A stretch of 37,508 bases of DNA from Verrucomicrobiota bacterium (lineage in GTDB: Bacteria > Verrucomicrobiota > Verrucomicrobiia > Opitutales > Opitutaceae). Below the pieces are notes generated by a model. It searched no databases, was not told the DNA's origin, and worked only from the letters and a program-made list of their open reading frames with translations. Below, piece after piece: positions 7,360 to 17,595 of the stretch. The stretch spans positions 1 through 37,508 of the forward strand of contig JAUWBD010000026.1 in the NCBI GenBank assembly GCA_030605125.1. The letters are read 5' to 3'. The stretch's first letter is position 1; the number at the start of each line of letters is the position of its first letter. The position numbers and the translations under genes were made by a program.

Positions 7360-8478
7360 ATGAAGCCGGCTCGTGTCGTTCCTTTTCTGATCGTGTTGTC
7401 ATTTGCGCTGGGCGCTTGCCGATCGGGCAAAGACGCCGCGCCCTCGGGCCCCTCGGCCCGCTCCCCGCAGCGCGTGGAGTTTATCGAGCTGGCGCGCGAC
7501 GACCTGCGCGAGACGCTGGAGGTCACCGGCACGCTCGAGGCCAACGATTCGATCACGCTCCATCCCGAACTGCCCGGCATCGTGCGGGAGATCGCCTTCG
7601 TGGAGGGCCAGTTTGTCGAGAAAGGCGCGCTGCTGGCGCGGCTCGACGACGCCGAGCTCCGCGCCCAGGTTGCCGAGGCCGAGGCCCGCGCCGATCTGGC
7701 GCGCATCAATCGCGAACGCGCCGACGCCCTTTCGCGCGACCGAACGATCTCGCAGGCCGAGACCGACCAGGCCCGCATCGACGAGCGCGCCGCCGCCGCG
7801 GCGCTCGAGCTGCTCCGCGTGCGCCTCGCCCGCACCCGCCTCGTAGCTCCGGCTTCGGGCGTGCTCGGCGCCCGCCGCCTCGCCGTCGGCGACTACGCCA
7901 CGCCCGCCTCGGTGCTCACCACGCTCGATGACCTTTCCGTGCTCAAGGTCTCCTTTCGCGTGCCCGAGCGCAGCATTCCGCAGGTGCGGCCCGGCACGCG
8001 GATCACGGCCCGCGTGCGCCTCGGCAACGAGCCCGCGCCGGTCGAGACCGAGGGCGAGGTGTTTTTCGTCAGCGCGAGCATCGATCCCTCGATCCGCGCC
8101 AGCGAGGTGAAGGCCATCCTGCGCGATCCGCCCGAAAAACTTCGCCCGGGCATGTTCGCCTCGGTGCGCATCGTGCTCGCCACGCGCGAGCAGGTGCTGG
8201 TCGTGCCCGAGGCCGCGCTGCTCGCCGGCGTGCGCGGGGTGCAGCTCATCACCGTCGCCGAAAAGGACGGCAAACCCGTCGCGCGCTTCGTGAACGTGGA
8301 GACCGGCCTGCGCGTCGGCCCCCGTGTCGAGGTGCGCCCGGTGCCGCCCGCCACGCTCGAGGTCGGCCAGCGCATCATCTCCTCCGGCGTGGGCGCGCTC
8401 ACGCTTTTCCCCGACGCGCCGCTCGATCCCGTGCCGGCCTTTGTCGAATTCCGTCCGATCGGGAGCGCCGCGCCATGA
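7360..8478 (+). CDS. RND efflux periplasmic adaptor (membrane fusion protein), lipoprotein
   Basis: The adaptor bridges an inner-membrane RND pump to an outer-membrane channel. The 372-residue protein has a signal peptide with lipobox FALGAC (Cys20 lipidated). The barrel-sandwich (lipoyl-like) halves are at about 45-80 (TLHPELPGIVREIAFVEGQF) and 160-190, flanking a short helical hairpin (about 85-155) rich in Ala, Arg and Glu. The beta-barrel and membrane-proximal domains follow up to the C-terminus. The hairpin is short compared with AcrA. It overlaps the pump gene by 4 bp (ATGA), so they form one unit. No TolC-like channel gene is adjacent. Substrates cannot be told from sequence; the HAE1-type pump suggests hydrophobic or amphiphilic compounds. 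Confidence 0.93.
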   Translation: MKPARVVPFLIVLSFALGACRSGKDAAPSGPSARSPQRVEFIELARDDLRETLEVTGTLEANDSITLHPELPGIVREIAFVEGQFVEKGALLARLDDAELRAQVAEAEARADLARINRERADALSRDRTISQAETDQARIDERAAAAALELLRVRLARTRLVAPASGVLGARRLAVGDYATPASVLTTLDDLSVLKVSFRVPERSIPQVRPGTRITARVRLGNEPAPVETEGEVFFVSASIDPSIRASEVKAILRDPPEKLRPGMFASVRIVLATREQVLVVPEAALLAGVRGVQLITVAEKDGKPVARFVNVETGLRVGPRVEVRPVPPATLEVGQRIISSGVGALTLFPDAPLDPVPAFVEFRPIGSAAP

Positions 8479-11400
8479 TCCTTTCCGATCTGTCCATCCG
8501 CCGTCCGGTCGTCTGCATCGTCCTCGCGCTGCTGATCGTCACCGTCGGCTCGCTCTCTTTCCGGGGCCTGCCGGTCCGCGAGTATCCCGACATCGACGCG
8601 CCCGTCGTCTCGGTCTCCACCCGCTACCCCGGCGCCGCCGCCGAGGTGGTCGAGACGCAGATCACCGATCCGCTCGAGGAGCAGCTCAGCGCCATCGACG
8701 GCATCCGCCTCATGCGCTCCGACTCCTCCGAGGAGCGCTCCAACATCACCATCGAGTTCACCCTCGACCGCGACGTGGACTCCGCCGCCAACGACGTGCG
8801 CGACCGCGTGGGCCGCGTGATCGGGCGCCTCCCCGACGAGGTGGACCCGCCCATCGTCTCGAAGGCCGACTCGGACGACGATCCCATCATGGTGCTCTCG
8901 TTCAACTCCCCGCGCTTCACCCGCCTGGAGTTGGCCGAGCTCGCCGACCGCGTGGCCGTGCAGCGACTGCAAACCGTGCCCGGGGTCTCGCAGGTCGAGC
9001 TGCGCGGCTCGCGCTACGCCATGCGGCTCTGGGTGGACGCCGATCGCCTGGCCGCGCACCAGCTCACGGTGGGCGACATCGAGGCCGCCCTGCGCCAGCA
9101 AAACGTGGACGTGCCCAGCGGCCGCATCGAATCCCGCGCCCGCGAGTTTCCCGTTCGACTCCAAGGCCGCATCAACGAGGCCTCCGATTTCGAGAACCTC
9201 GTTCTCGCCACCCGCGACGGCTACCAGGTGAAGTTTCGCGACGTGGGCCGCGTCGAACTCGGCTCCAACGACTACCGCACCGACAACCGCTTCAACGGCC
9301 GCAACACCGTGGGCGTGCGCGTGCTTCGCCAGTCCCAGGCCAATCTCCTCGAGGTGGCCGCCGGCGTGAAGGCGATGATCCCCGAGATCCGCCGCAACCT
9401 GCCCGACGACGTCAACGTGGACATCGCCTACGACACCAGCGTCTTCGTGGAGCGCTCGGTGCGCGAGGTTTACCAGACGCTCTTCCTCGCCGGCGTGCTC
9501 GTGGTGCTCACCATCTTCGCTTTTCTGCGCGATTGGCGCGCCACGGTCGTCCCGCTGCTCGCCATCCCGGTCTCGATCATCGGCGCCTTCGCCGCGATGT
9601 CGTGGTTCGGCTTCAGCATCAACCTGCTCACGCTCCTCGCCCTCGTGCTCGCGGTGGGCCTCGTGGTGGACGACGCCATCGTGATGTTGGAAAACATCTA
9701 TCGGCGCATCGAGAACGGCGAGGACCCGGTGCGCGCCGCGGTCTTCGGCGCGCGGCAGATGGCCTTCGCGATCATCGCCACCACGCTGGTGCTGGTCGCG
9801 GTCTTCGTCCCGGTCGCCTTCCAGAAGGGCAACACCGGTCGCCTCTTCTTCGAGTTTGGCATCACGCTCGCGCTCGCGGTCGGCGTTTCCAGCATCGTGG
9901 CGCTCTCGCTCACGCCGATGCTCTGCTCGCGCCTGCTCAAGCTGCGGCGCGACGAGCGTGGACAGCCCACGCACGGCTGGCTCTACCGCCGCACCGAGCC
10001 CGCCTTCGAGTGGCTCAACGCGCGCTACTCCCGCCTGCTCGAGTTCGCGCTGCGCGCGAAGGTCGTCGTGCTGCTCGCCGCGGTCGCGTTCTCCGGCCTC
10101 GGTTTCTTCACCTACACGCAGCTCCAGCGCGAGCTCACGCCGGAGGAGGACCGCGGCCTCTTCCGCCTCATCATGAACTTCCCGCTCGGCTCCAGCCCGG
10201 TCTATGCCTCGGCCTACGCGGGCGAGGTGGAGAAGGTGCTGGCCGAGACGCCCGAGGTGGAGCGCTGGTTCCGCAGCACCGGCGGCGGCCTCTTCGGCGC
10301 GGCCAGCCGCGGCTTCGCCTTCGTGAGCCTCAAGCCCTGGGAGGAGCGCGAGCGCACCACGCAGGAGGTCATCCAGGATCTGCGCGTGAAGCTGCGCGAA
10401 AACACCGGCGGCCTGATGATCGCTTCGCCCGTGCGCCCGCTCGGCGGCCGGCGCGCCGGCGCGGGCGGCGTGCAACTCGTGCTGCAGGGCGCGGATTACG
10501 ACGAGCTCCGCGCCACCGCCGACCGCTTCGCCGAGGAGCTGCGCGGCAGCCCGGTGCTCGGCCAGATCCGCATCGAGCCGCAGCCCAACAAGCCCCAGCT
10601 CGACGTGCAGATCGACCGCGCGCGCGCGGCGGACCTCGGCGTGCCCGTGGTCGAGATCGCCGCCACGCTGGAATCGCTTTTCGGCGGACGGCAGGTGACG
10701 CGTTTCCGCCGCGCCGCCGAGGAATACGACGTGGTCGTGCAGATGTCCGAGGAGCACCGCGCCCAACCCTCCGACCTCGCGGCGATCTACGTGCGCGGCC
10801 GGGGCGGCAATCTCGTGCAGTTGAGCAATCTCGTGGACGCCCGCGAATCCGTGGTGCCCGAGGCTTTCCCGCACCTCGACCGCCAGCGCTCGATCACGAT
10901 CAGCGGCCAGCTCGCGCAGGGTCGCACCCAGGGCGACGGCGTGGACGAGTTCGAGGCCGTCGCGCGGCGCATCCTGCCGGACAACATCTCGACCTCCTGG
11001 GAGGGCGAGACCCGCGAGTTCGTCGAGAGCGCCGGCGACGCTTGGGTGCTCTTCGGCCTCGCGCTGCTCTTCACCTTCCTCGTGCTCTCCGCCCAGTTCG
11101 AGTCGTGGATCCACCCGGTCACGATCTTCACCGGCGTGGTCGTCGCCATCGCGGGCGGCCTGCTCGTGCTCTACCTGAGCCGCTTCTGGGGCGCGCCGCT
11201 GACGGACAACCTCTTCTCGCGCTTCGGGCTCATCATGCTGATCGGCCTCGTCTGCAAAAACGGCATCCTGATCGTCGAGTTCGCCAACCAGCTCCAGCTC
11301 GAGGGGCGCTCGGCGGCGCGCGCGGCCTTCGAGGCGGCGACCCTGCGTTTCCGCCCGATCCTCATGACCTCGATCTCCACCATCCTCGGCGCGCTGCCGC

Positions 11401-11633
11401 TCGCGCTCGCCAGCGGCGCCGGCGCCGAGTCGCGCAATCCGCTCGGCGTGGTCATCGTCGGCGGACTCGCGCTCTCCACCCTCATCACGCTCTTCGTGAT
11501 CCCGATGGTCTATCAGCTCATGGACGCCGCCTGCGTGCGCCTCACCGGCCACGGCAGCGCGCGCGGCCTCAAGCGCGCCGCCGAGATCGGCCGCGAGGTC
11601 GAGGCCGCGGAGCGGGAGGAGGCGCGGGTGTAG
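8475..11633 (+). CDS. RND efflux pump, HAE1 family
   Basis: This 1052-residue proton-driven inner-membrane transporter of the AcrB/MexF type is full length. It has the first transmembrane segment near residues 10-30, then large periplasmic porter loops. The proton-relay motif GLVVDDAIVMLEN in TM4 has the paired Asp residues at 399-400. The repeat half has matching helices and the final segments around LALSTLITLFVIPMVYQL. The N-terminus SIRRPVVCIVLALLIVTVGS and PVREYPDIDAPVVSVST are characteristic of the family. Its ATG overlaps the adaptor stop. A short basic/acidic C-terminal tail (about 1025-1052) follows the last helix. Regulation is not visible: no TetR or MarR gene is next to it. Confidence 0.95.
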   Translation: MILSDLSIRRPVVCIVLALLIVTVGSLSFRGLPVREYPDIDAPVVSVSTRYPGAAAEVVETQITDPLEEQLSAIDGIRLMRSDSSEERSNITIEFTLDRDVDSAANDVRDRVGRVIGRLPDEVDPPIVSKADSDDDPIMVLSFNSPRFTRLELAELADRVAVQRLQTVPGVSQVELRGSRYAMRLWVDADRLAAHQLTVGDIEAALRQQNVDVPSGRIESRAREFPVRLQGRINEASDFENLVLATRDGYQVKFRDVGRVELGSNDYRTDNRFNGRNTVGVRVLRQSQANLLEVAAGVKAMIPEIRRNLPDDVNVDIAYDTSVFVERSVREVYQTLFLAGVLVVLTIFAFLRDWRATVVPLLAIPVSIIGAFAAMSWFGFSINLLTLLALVLAVGLVVDDAIVMLENIYRRIENGEDPVRAAVFGARQMAFAIIATTLVLVAVFVPVAFQKGNTGRLFFEFGITLALAVGVSSIVALSLTPMLCSRLLKLRRDERGQPTHGWLYRRTEPAFEWLNARYSRLLEFALRAKVVVLLAAVAFSGLGFFTYTQLQRELTPEEDRGLFRLIMNFPLGSSPVYASAYAGEVEKVLAETPEVERWFRSTGGGLFGAASRGFAFVSLKPWEERERTTQEVIQDLRVKLRENTGGLMIASPVRPLGGRRAGAGGVQLVLQGADYDELRATADRFAEELRGSPVLGQIRIEPQPNKPQLDVQIDRARAADLGVPVVEIAATLESLFGGRQVTRFRRAAEEYDVVVQMSEEHRAQPSDLAAIYVRGRGGNLVQLSNLVDARESVVPEAFPHLDRQRSITISGQLAQGRTQGDGVDEFEAVARRILPDNISTSWEGETREFVESAGDAWVLFGLALLFTFLVLSAQFESWIHPVTIFTGVVVAIAGGLLVLYLSRFWGAPLTDNLFSRFGLIMLIGLVCKNGILIVEFANQLQLEGRSAARAAFEAATLRFRPILMTSISTILGALPLALASGAGAESRNPLGVVIVGGLALSTLITLFVIPMVYQLMDAACVRLTGHGSARGLKRAAEIGREVEAAEREEARV

Positions 11634-11741
11634 GAGCGGCGGATTTCGTAACATTCCCCAAGCCCGGCGGGGGGCGCGCGGAAGCTCGTCCACGCTTGCC
11701 GGCACGCGCCGGGCGGGGATGTTGCCTCACGAATCTCCATC

Positions 11742-13856
<2,115 letters not shown>

Positions 13857-13875
13857 TGGAAAGGGGAGTTGCGCG

Positions 13876-16800
13876 ATGGCCGAGCCGGCGACAGTCGAGC
13901 AGACCCGGAAGCCGCGTCGCGGGCGCGCGTGGCGCGTCCTCGGCTGGATCGCGGGCGCGCTCGTGCTCGTGCTCGCGCTCGCCGCGGCCACGCTCGACTA
14001 CTGGGCGCCGTCGCTCGCGCTCCGCCTCGGCGGCGTGCGGGCCGAGCGGAGCGACACGCGGCTCGGGCGCGAGGTCGTCTGGGAGAGCGTCTCGTGGCGC
14101 GGCGACGGGCTGAGCCTGGAGGCGCGGCGGCTCACGATCAGCGCGCCGTGGCACATCCTGCGCCGCGGCGAGGTCAACGCGGAGCTGGGCGACTGGGTGC
14201 TCGTGGTGGAGGAGCGCGCCGCCGACGCGCCGCGGCCGGAGCGCGAAGCGGGCGGGGCCTGGGAGGAGCTGGTGCCGACGCTGCGCCGCGTGGCCGAGCA
14301 CTTGCGGAGCTGGGTGGGCGAGGTGGAGCTGCGCGACGGCGTGGTGCGCGTGGCGGGCGAGGAGATCGTGGTGGAGCGCGTGGCCCTCTGGGGCGATCGC
14401 TTCCGTGCGCGGGCGCGGGCGCGCGGGCAGACGGTCGAGGCGGAGGGGCGGCTGGCGACGACCGCCGCGGAGCTGCGGTGGGAGGAGGGCGGGGTGGTCG
14501 TGAAGGCGGCGCTGGACGCGGCGCGCGCGACCGTCGAGCTGCGCTGGACGGACAACCTGGCGACGGCCGAGGCGGAGTTTGCCCCGCGCGAGTGGATGCC
14601 GGCGCGGCTGCGGGCGAGCGGGGAGGACTGGACCGTGCCGGCGGAGCGCCTCGGGCTGGGCGATGCGTATGCGGTCGTGCAGGGAGATTTTGAGGTGTGG
14701 GGCGAGGGCGAGCGTCTGCGCGCCGGGCTGCGGGCGCATGCGACCCCGCGCGGCGACGATTTCCCGGAGTTTCGGCTCGAGCTGGCGGGTGCGGGCGGTC
14801 GCGACGAAGTGCGGATCGAGCGGGTGGAGTTGGAGGCGCCGCAGGCCCGGGCCCGGTTGAGCGCCCCGGTGGAGTGGCGGAAGGGCGAGGGTTGGAGCGG
14901 CGAGGGCCAGCCGGATTTTTCATGGGAGGCCGATCTCGCGGCGCTGAGCGGCGGAGCGGTGGGCGGGCGCGTGCAGGGCGCCGCGCGCTGGGTGCCGGGC
15001 GCGGAGGATTGGAGCGTGCGCTGGAACGCCCGCGGCGTCGGGCTCACGTGGGACGCCTTGCCGCCGACGAATCTGGCGCTGCGCGGGGAGAGCAACGCGG
15101 TGGCGACGCGGATCACGGAGGCGACCCTGAGCGCGGCCGACGGCTCGCGGGCCGAGCTGCGCGGGCGGGTGGTGCATGCCACGCGCATGCTGGAGGAGGG
15201 CGTGCTGGGCGCGCGCTTGCGCGGGACCTTGTTGGCGCCGTGGTTGCCGGAGGGGGCGCGGGTGGAGGCGGTCGAGGCCGAGGGGCGGGCCGAGGGCGCC
15301 TGGCCGGCGCTGGTCGTCGCGGCGCAGGCGCGGGTGTCGGGGGTGGAGCACGCGGGCTGGGCGGCGGAGATGATCGCGGCCGATGTCGCCGGCACCGTGG
15401 GCGAGCGTCTGCGCGGCTCGCTGGAGCTGCGGCGCGGCGAGGCGGAGCTGCGGGCGCGTTTCGAGTTGGGCGAGGGCGAGGCGCGGGCGGAGGAGTTTTC
15501 CTGGCGGCGAGGCGAGGCGGAGCGCTTGCGCGCGGTGGCCCCGATTTTCGCGCGATGGACGGGCGAGGCGCGCCGGGTGTCGGCCGAGCTGGCCGGCGCG
15601 GAGGGGGTGATGTTGCGCGTCCATTGGGAGGACGGGCAGGTGCTGCGGGCGCGCCTGAGCAGCATCGAGACGGAGTGGATCGCCGACTGGCGCGCGGAGG
15701 GCGCGGTGCCGCGGCTGGATGTGCGCGTGCTCGAGATCGAGAGCGGGCTCGACCCGGAGGGATTTCTCGTGGGCGGGGCGCGATTCGAGATCGGTGGCGA
15801 GTTGGCGGGCGGGCCGGTGTGGGGACGCGGCTCGGCCAGCCTCGGCCACGAAGGGCTGCGGGTGGATCGCCTGGATGCGGGGCGGGGCGACGAGCGGCTC
15901 GTCGAGGGCGCGGGCCTGGTGCCGTGGCGGGTGCGGGGCCGGGGGGAGCGCGATTTCGTGCCGGTGCAGGGGCGGGAGTGGAGCCTGCGGCTGGAGTCGC
16001 GGGCGGGGGCGGAGTGGTGGGATGAATTGGCGAAGGCGGGCGACCTGAACCTGCTCGCGCCGACCCTGAGCCTCGAGGTGCGAGGGCCGGCGCGCGCGCC
16101 GAGCGGGCGGGCGGAACTGGGCGCGGAGCGGGTGGGATTCGAGGCGGAGGGCTTGCCGGCGGGCGGCGTGGAGCTGCGCGGTCTGGCCGCCCTGGCCGAG
16201 CTCACGCCCGATGCGATCACGCTGCGTCGTTTGCAGGCGACGGTGGACGGGCAGGCGATCGCGGCCGAGGCGCGGTTGCCGCTGCGCGGCGAGGACTGGG
16301 CGCGCTTGAGGGGCGAGCCGCTGGCCGTGCTGCGCGAGCGGGGAGAGGGGCGGCTGCGCGTGCCGGAGGCGCAGGTCGCGGCGCTGGCGCGGTATCTGCC
16401 GACGATGCTCGCGCCGCAGGGGACGCTGGCGGCGGAGCTGCGCTTGTCGCCGCCGCTGCGCGTGGACGGCTGGCTGGCGCTGGAGGGCGCGGCCACGCGG
16501 CCGCTGGGCAGCTTCGGCGTGCTGCAGGAGGTCGATGTGCGGCTCGCGCTCAGCGACATGGACGTGCGCATCGAACGCATGCGCGCCACGGCGGGCGGGC
16601 AGGAATTGACGGTGAGCGGCGGGGCGCGGCGGCGGGTGGAGGGCGAGCCCCTGCTGGACCTGGCGGTGAAGGCGGAGCGCTTTCCGCTCGTGCGCCGCCC
16701 CGGGCTCCTGTTTCGCGGCGACCTCGATCTGACGGTGAAGACCGATGAGCGGAACCGCACGCGGGTGGGCGGCGAGGTGCGGCTGCGCGACAGCCTGTTT

Positions 16801-17595
16801 CTGCTCGATATCCGACCGCTGATCGCGGGGCGCGGAGGCGGCGGGGGCGGGGCGGAGCGGCGTCCGCCGTATTTTTCCGTGGAGACGCCTCCGCTGGCCG
16901 ATTGGGAACTGGGCCTGCGGGTCGGCGGCGTGGAGTTTTTGCGCATGCGCACGCCGGTCTTCGAGGGCACGGGCTCGGCGCGTTTCGACCTTTCGGGCAC
17001 GCTCCGCGAGCCGCGCGCGGTGGGCGAGTTTTGGGTGGAGCGTGGCAACATCCTGTTTCCCTTCGCCACTTTCGCGGTGCAGGAGGGCGCGGTGCGGCTG
17101 CGCGCCAGCGATCCCTACACGCCGGTGCTGGACTTTCGCGCGGAAGGGCGGCGCCTGGGCTACGACTTGCGGCTGGAGCTGAACGGCACGGCGGACAATC
17201 CGCAGCTGCAGCTCACCTCGAGCCCGCCGCTCGAGGCGGAGACGGCCTTGCTGATGGTCACGGCCGGCACCTCGCCGGTCGAGGGCCGGGGGGCCTCGGG
17301 CACCCAACGGCTGGCGGCGGTGGGCGCCTATCTCGGGCGGGACGTGTTGCGCAGTCTCGGCTTTGGCGGCACGGACGAGGAGCGACTGGTCATCACCTCG
17401 GGGGAAAACGTGTCGAGGCAGGGGCGCGAGACCTACGGCTTCGAGTTTCGCCTCAACAACAAGTGGGCGCTGACCGGCGAATACGACGAGTTCGACGCCT
17501 ACAACGTGGGCGTTCGGCGGCGCTTCGAGGCGCGCTCCCCGGGCGGAGCGTCGCGTCCGGAACCGGAGGAAACAGCGGAGGGCGAGGCACGATGA
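13876..17595 (+). CDS. tamB: TamB-like translocation and assembly module protein (DUF490)
   Basis: TamB is an inner-membrane-anchored, periplasm-spanning beta-taco protein linked to outer-membrane protein assembly and to phospholipid transport. The 1239-residue protein has a single N-terminal membrane anchor (about 21-46). A very long Arg/Glu/Ala-rich repetitive beta region follows, and a C-terminal TamB domain from about 1000 onward, where SGTLREPRAVGEFWVERGNI, DFRAEGRRLGYDLRLELNG and LGFGGTDEERLVITSGENV are recognisable family features. A Shine-Dalgarno-like GGGGAG precedes ATG 13876. Its stop overlaps the tamA start (ATGA 17592-17595). In enterobacteria the order is tamA then tamB; here it is reversed. 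The long middle section is poorly conserved, so domain limits are approximate. Confidence 0.9.
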   Translation: MAEPATVEQTRKPRRGRAWRVLGWIAGALVLVLALAAATLDYWAPSLALRLGGVRAERSDTRLGREVVWESVSWRGDGLSLEARRLTISAPWHILRRGEVNAELGDWVLVVEERAADAPRPEREAGGAWEELVPTLRRVAEHLRSWVGEVELRDGVVRVAGEEIVVERVALWGDRFRARARARGQTVEAEGRLATTAAELRWEEGGVVVKAALDAARATVELRWTDNLATAEAEFAPREWMPARLRASGEDWTVPAERLGLGDAYAVVQGDFEVWGEGERLRAGLRAHATPRGDDFPEFRLELAGAGGRDEVRIERVELEAPQARARLSAPVEWRKGEGWSGEGQPDFSWEADLAALSGGAVGGRVQGAARWVPGAEDWSVRWNARGVGLTWDALPPTNLALRGESNAVATRITEATLSAADGSRAELRGRVVHATRMLEEGVLGARLRGTLLAPWLPEGARVEAVEAEGRAEGAWPALVVAAQARVSGVEHAGWAAEMIAADVAGTVGERLRGSLELRRGEAELRARFELGEGEARAEEFSWRRGEAERLRAVAPIFARWTGEARRVSAELAGAEGVMLRVHWEDGQVLRARLSSIETEWIADWRAEGAVPRLDVRVLEIESGLDPEGFLVGGARFEIGGELAGGPVWGRGSASLGHEGLRVDRLDAGRGDERLVEGAGLVPWRVRGRGERDFVPVQGREWSLRLESRAGAEWWDELAKAGDLNLLAPTLSLEVRGPARAPSGRAELGAERVGFEAEGLPAGGVELRGLAALAELTPDAITLRRLQATVDGQAIAAEARLPLRGEDWARLRGEPLAVLRERGEGRLRVPEAQVAALARYLPTMLAPQGTLAAELRLSPPLRVDGWLALEGAATRPLGSFGVLQEVDVRLALSDMDVRIERMRATAGGQELTVSGGARRRVEGEPLLDLAVKAERFPLVRRPGLLFRGDLDLTVKTDERNRTRVGGEVRLRDSLFLLDIRPLIAGRGGGGGGAERRPPYFSVETPPLADWELGLRVGGVEFLRMRTPVFEGTGSARFDLSGTLREPRAVGEFWVERGNILFPFATFAVQEGAVRLRASDPYTPVLDFRAEGRRLGYDLRLELNGTADNPQLQLTSSPPLEAETALLMVTAGTSPVEGRGASGTQRLAAVGAYLGRDVLRSLGFGGTDEERLVITSGENVSRQGRETYGFEFRLNNKWALTGEYDEFDAYNVGVRRRFEARSPGGASRPEPEETAEGEAR

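Noticed and set aside
7893-11705. Very long open frames antisense to and in another + frame of the RND pump
   Set aside because: Low-complexity His/Glu/Ala- or Arg-rich translations produced by the C/G third-position bias; the RND frame has unmistakable motifs.
11634-11741. Hairpin with CGCCGGGC/GCCCGGCG arms between the RND pump and M3 genes
   Set aside because: The loop is long and there is no T tract; not convincing as a terminator.
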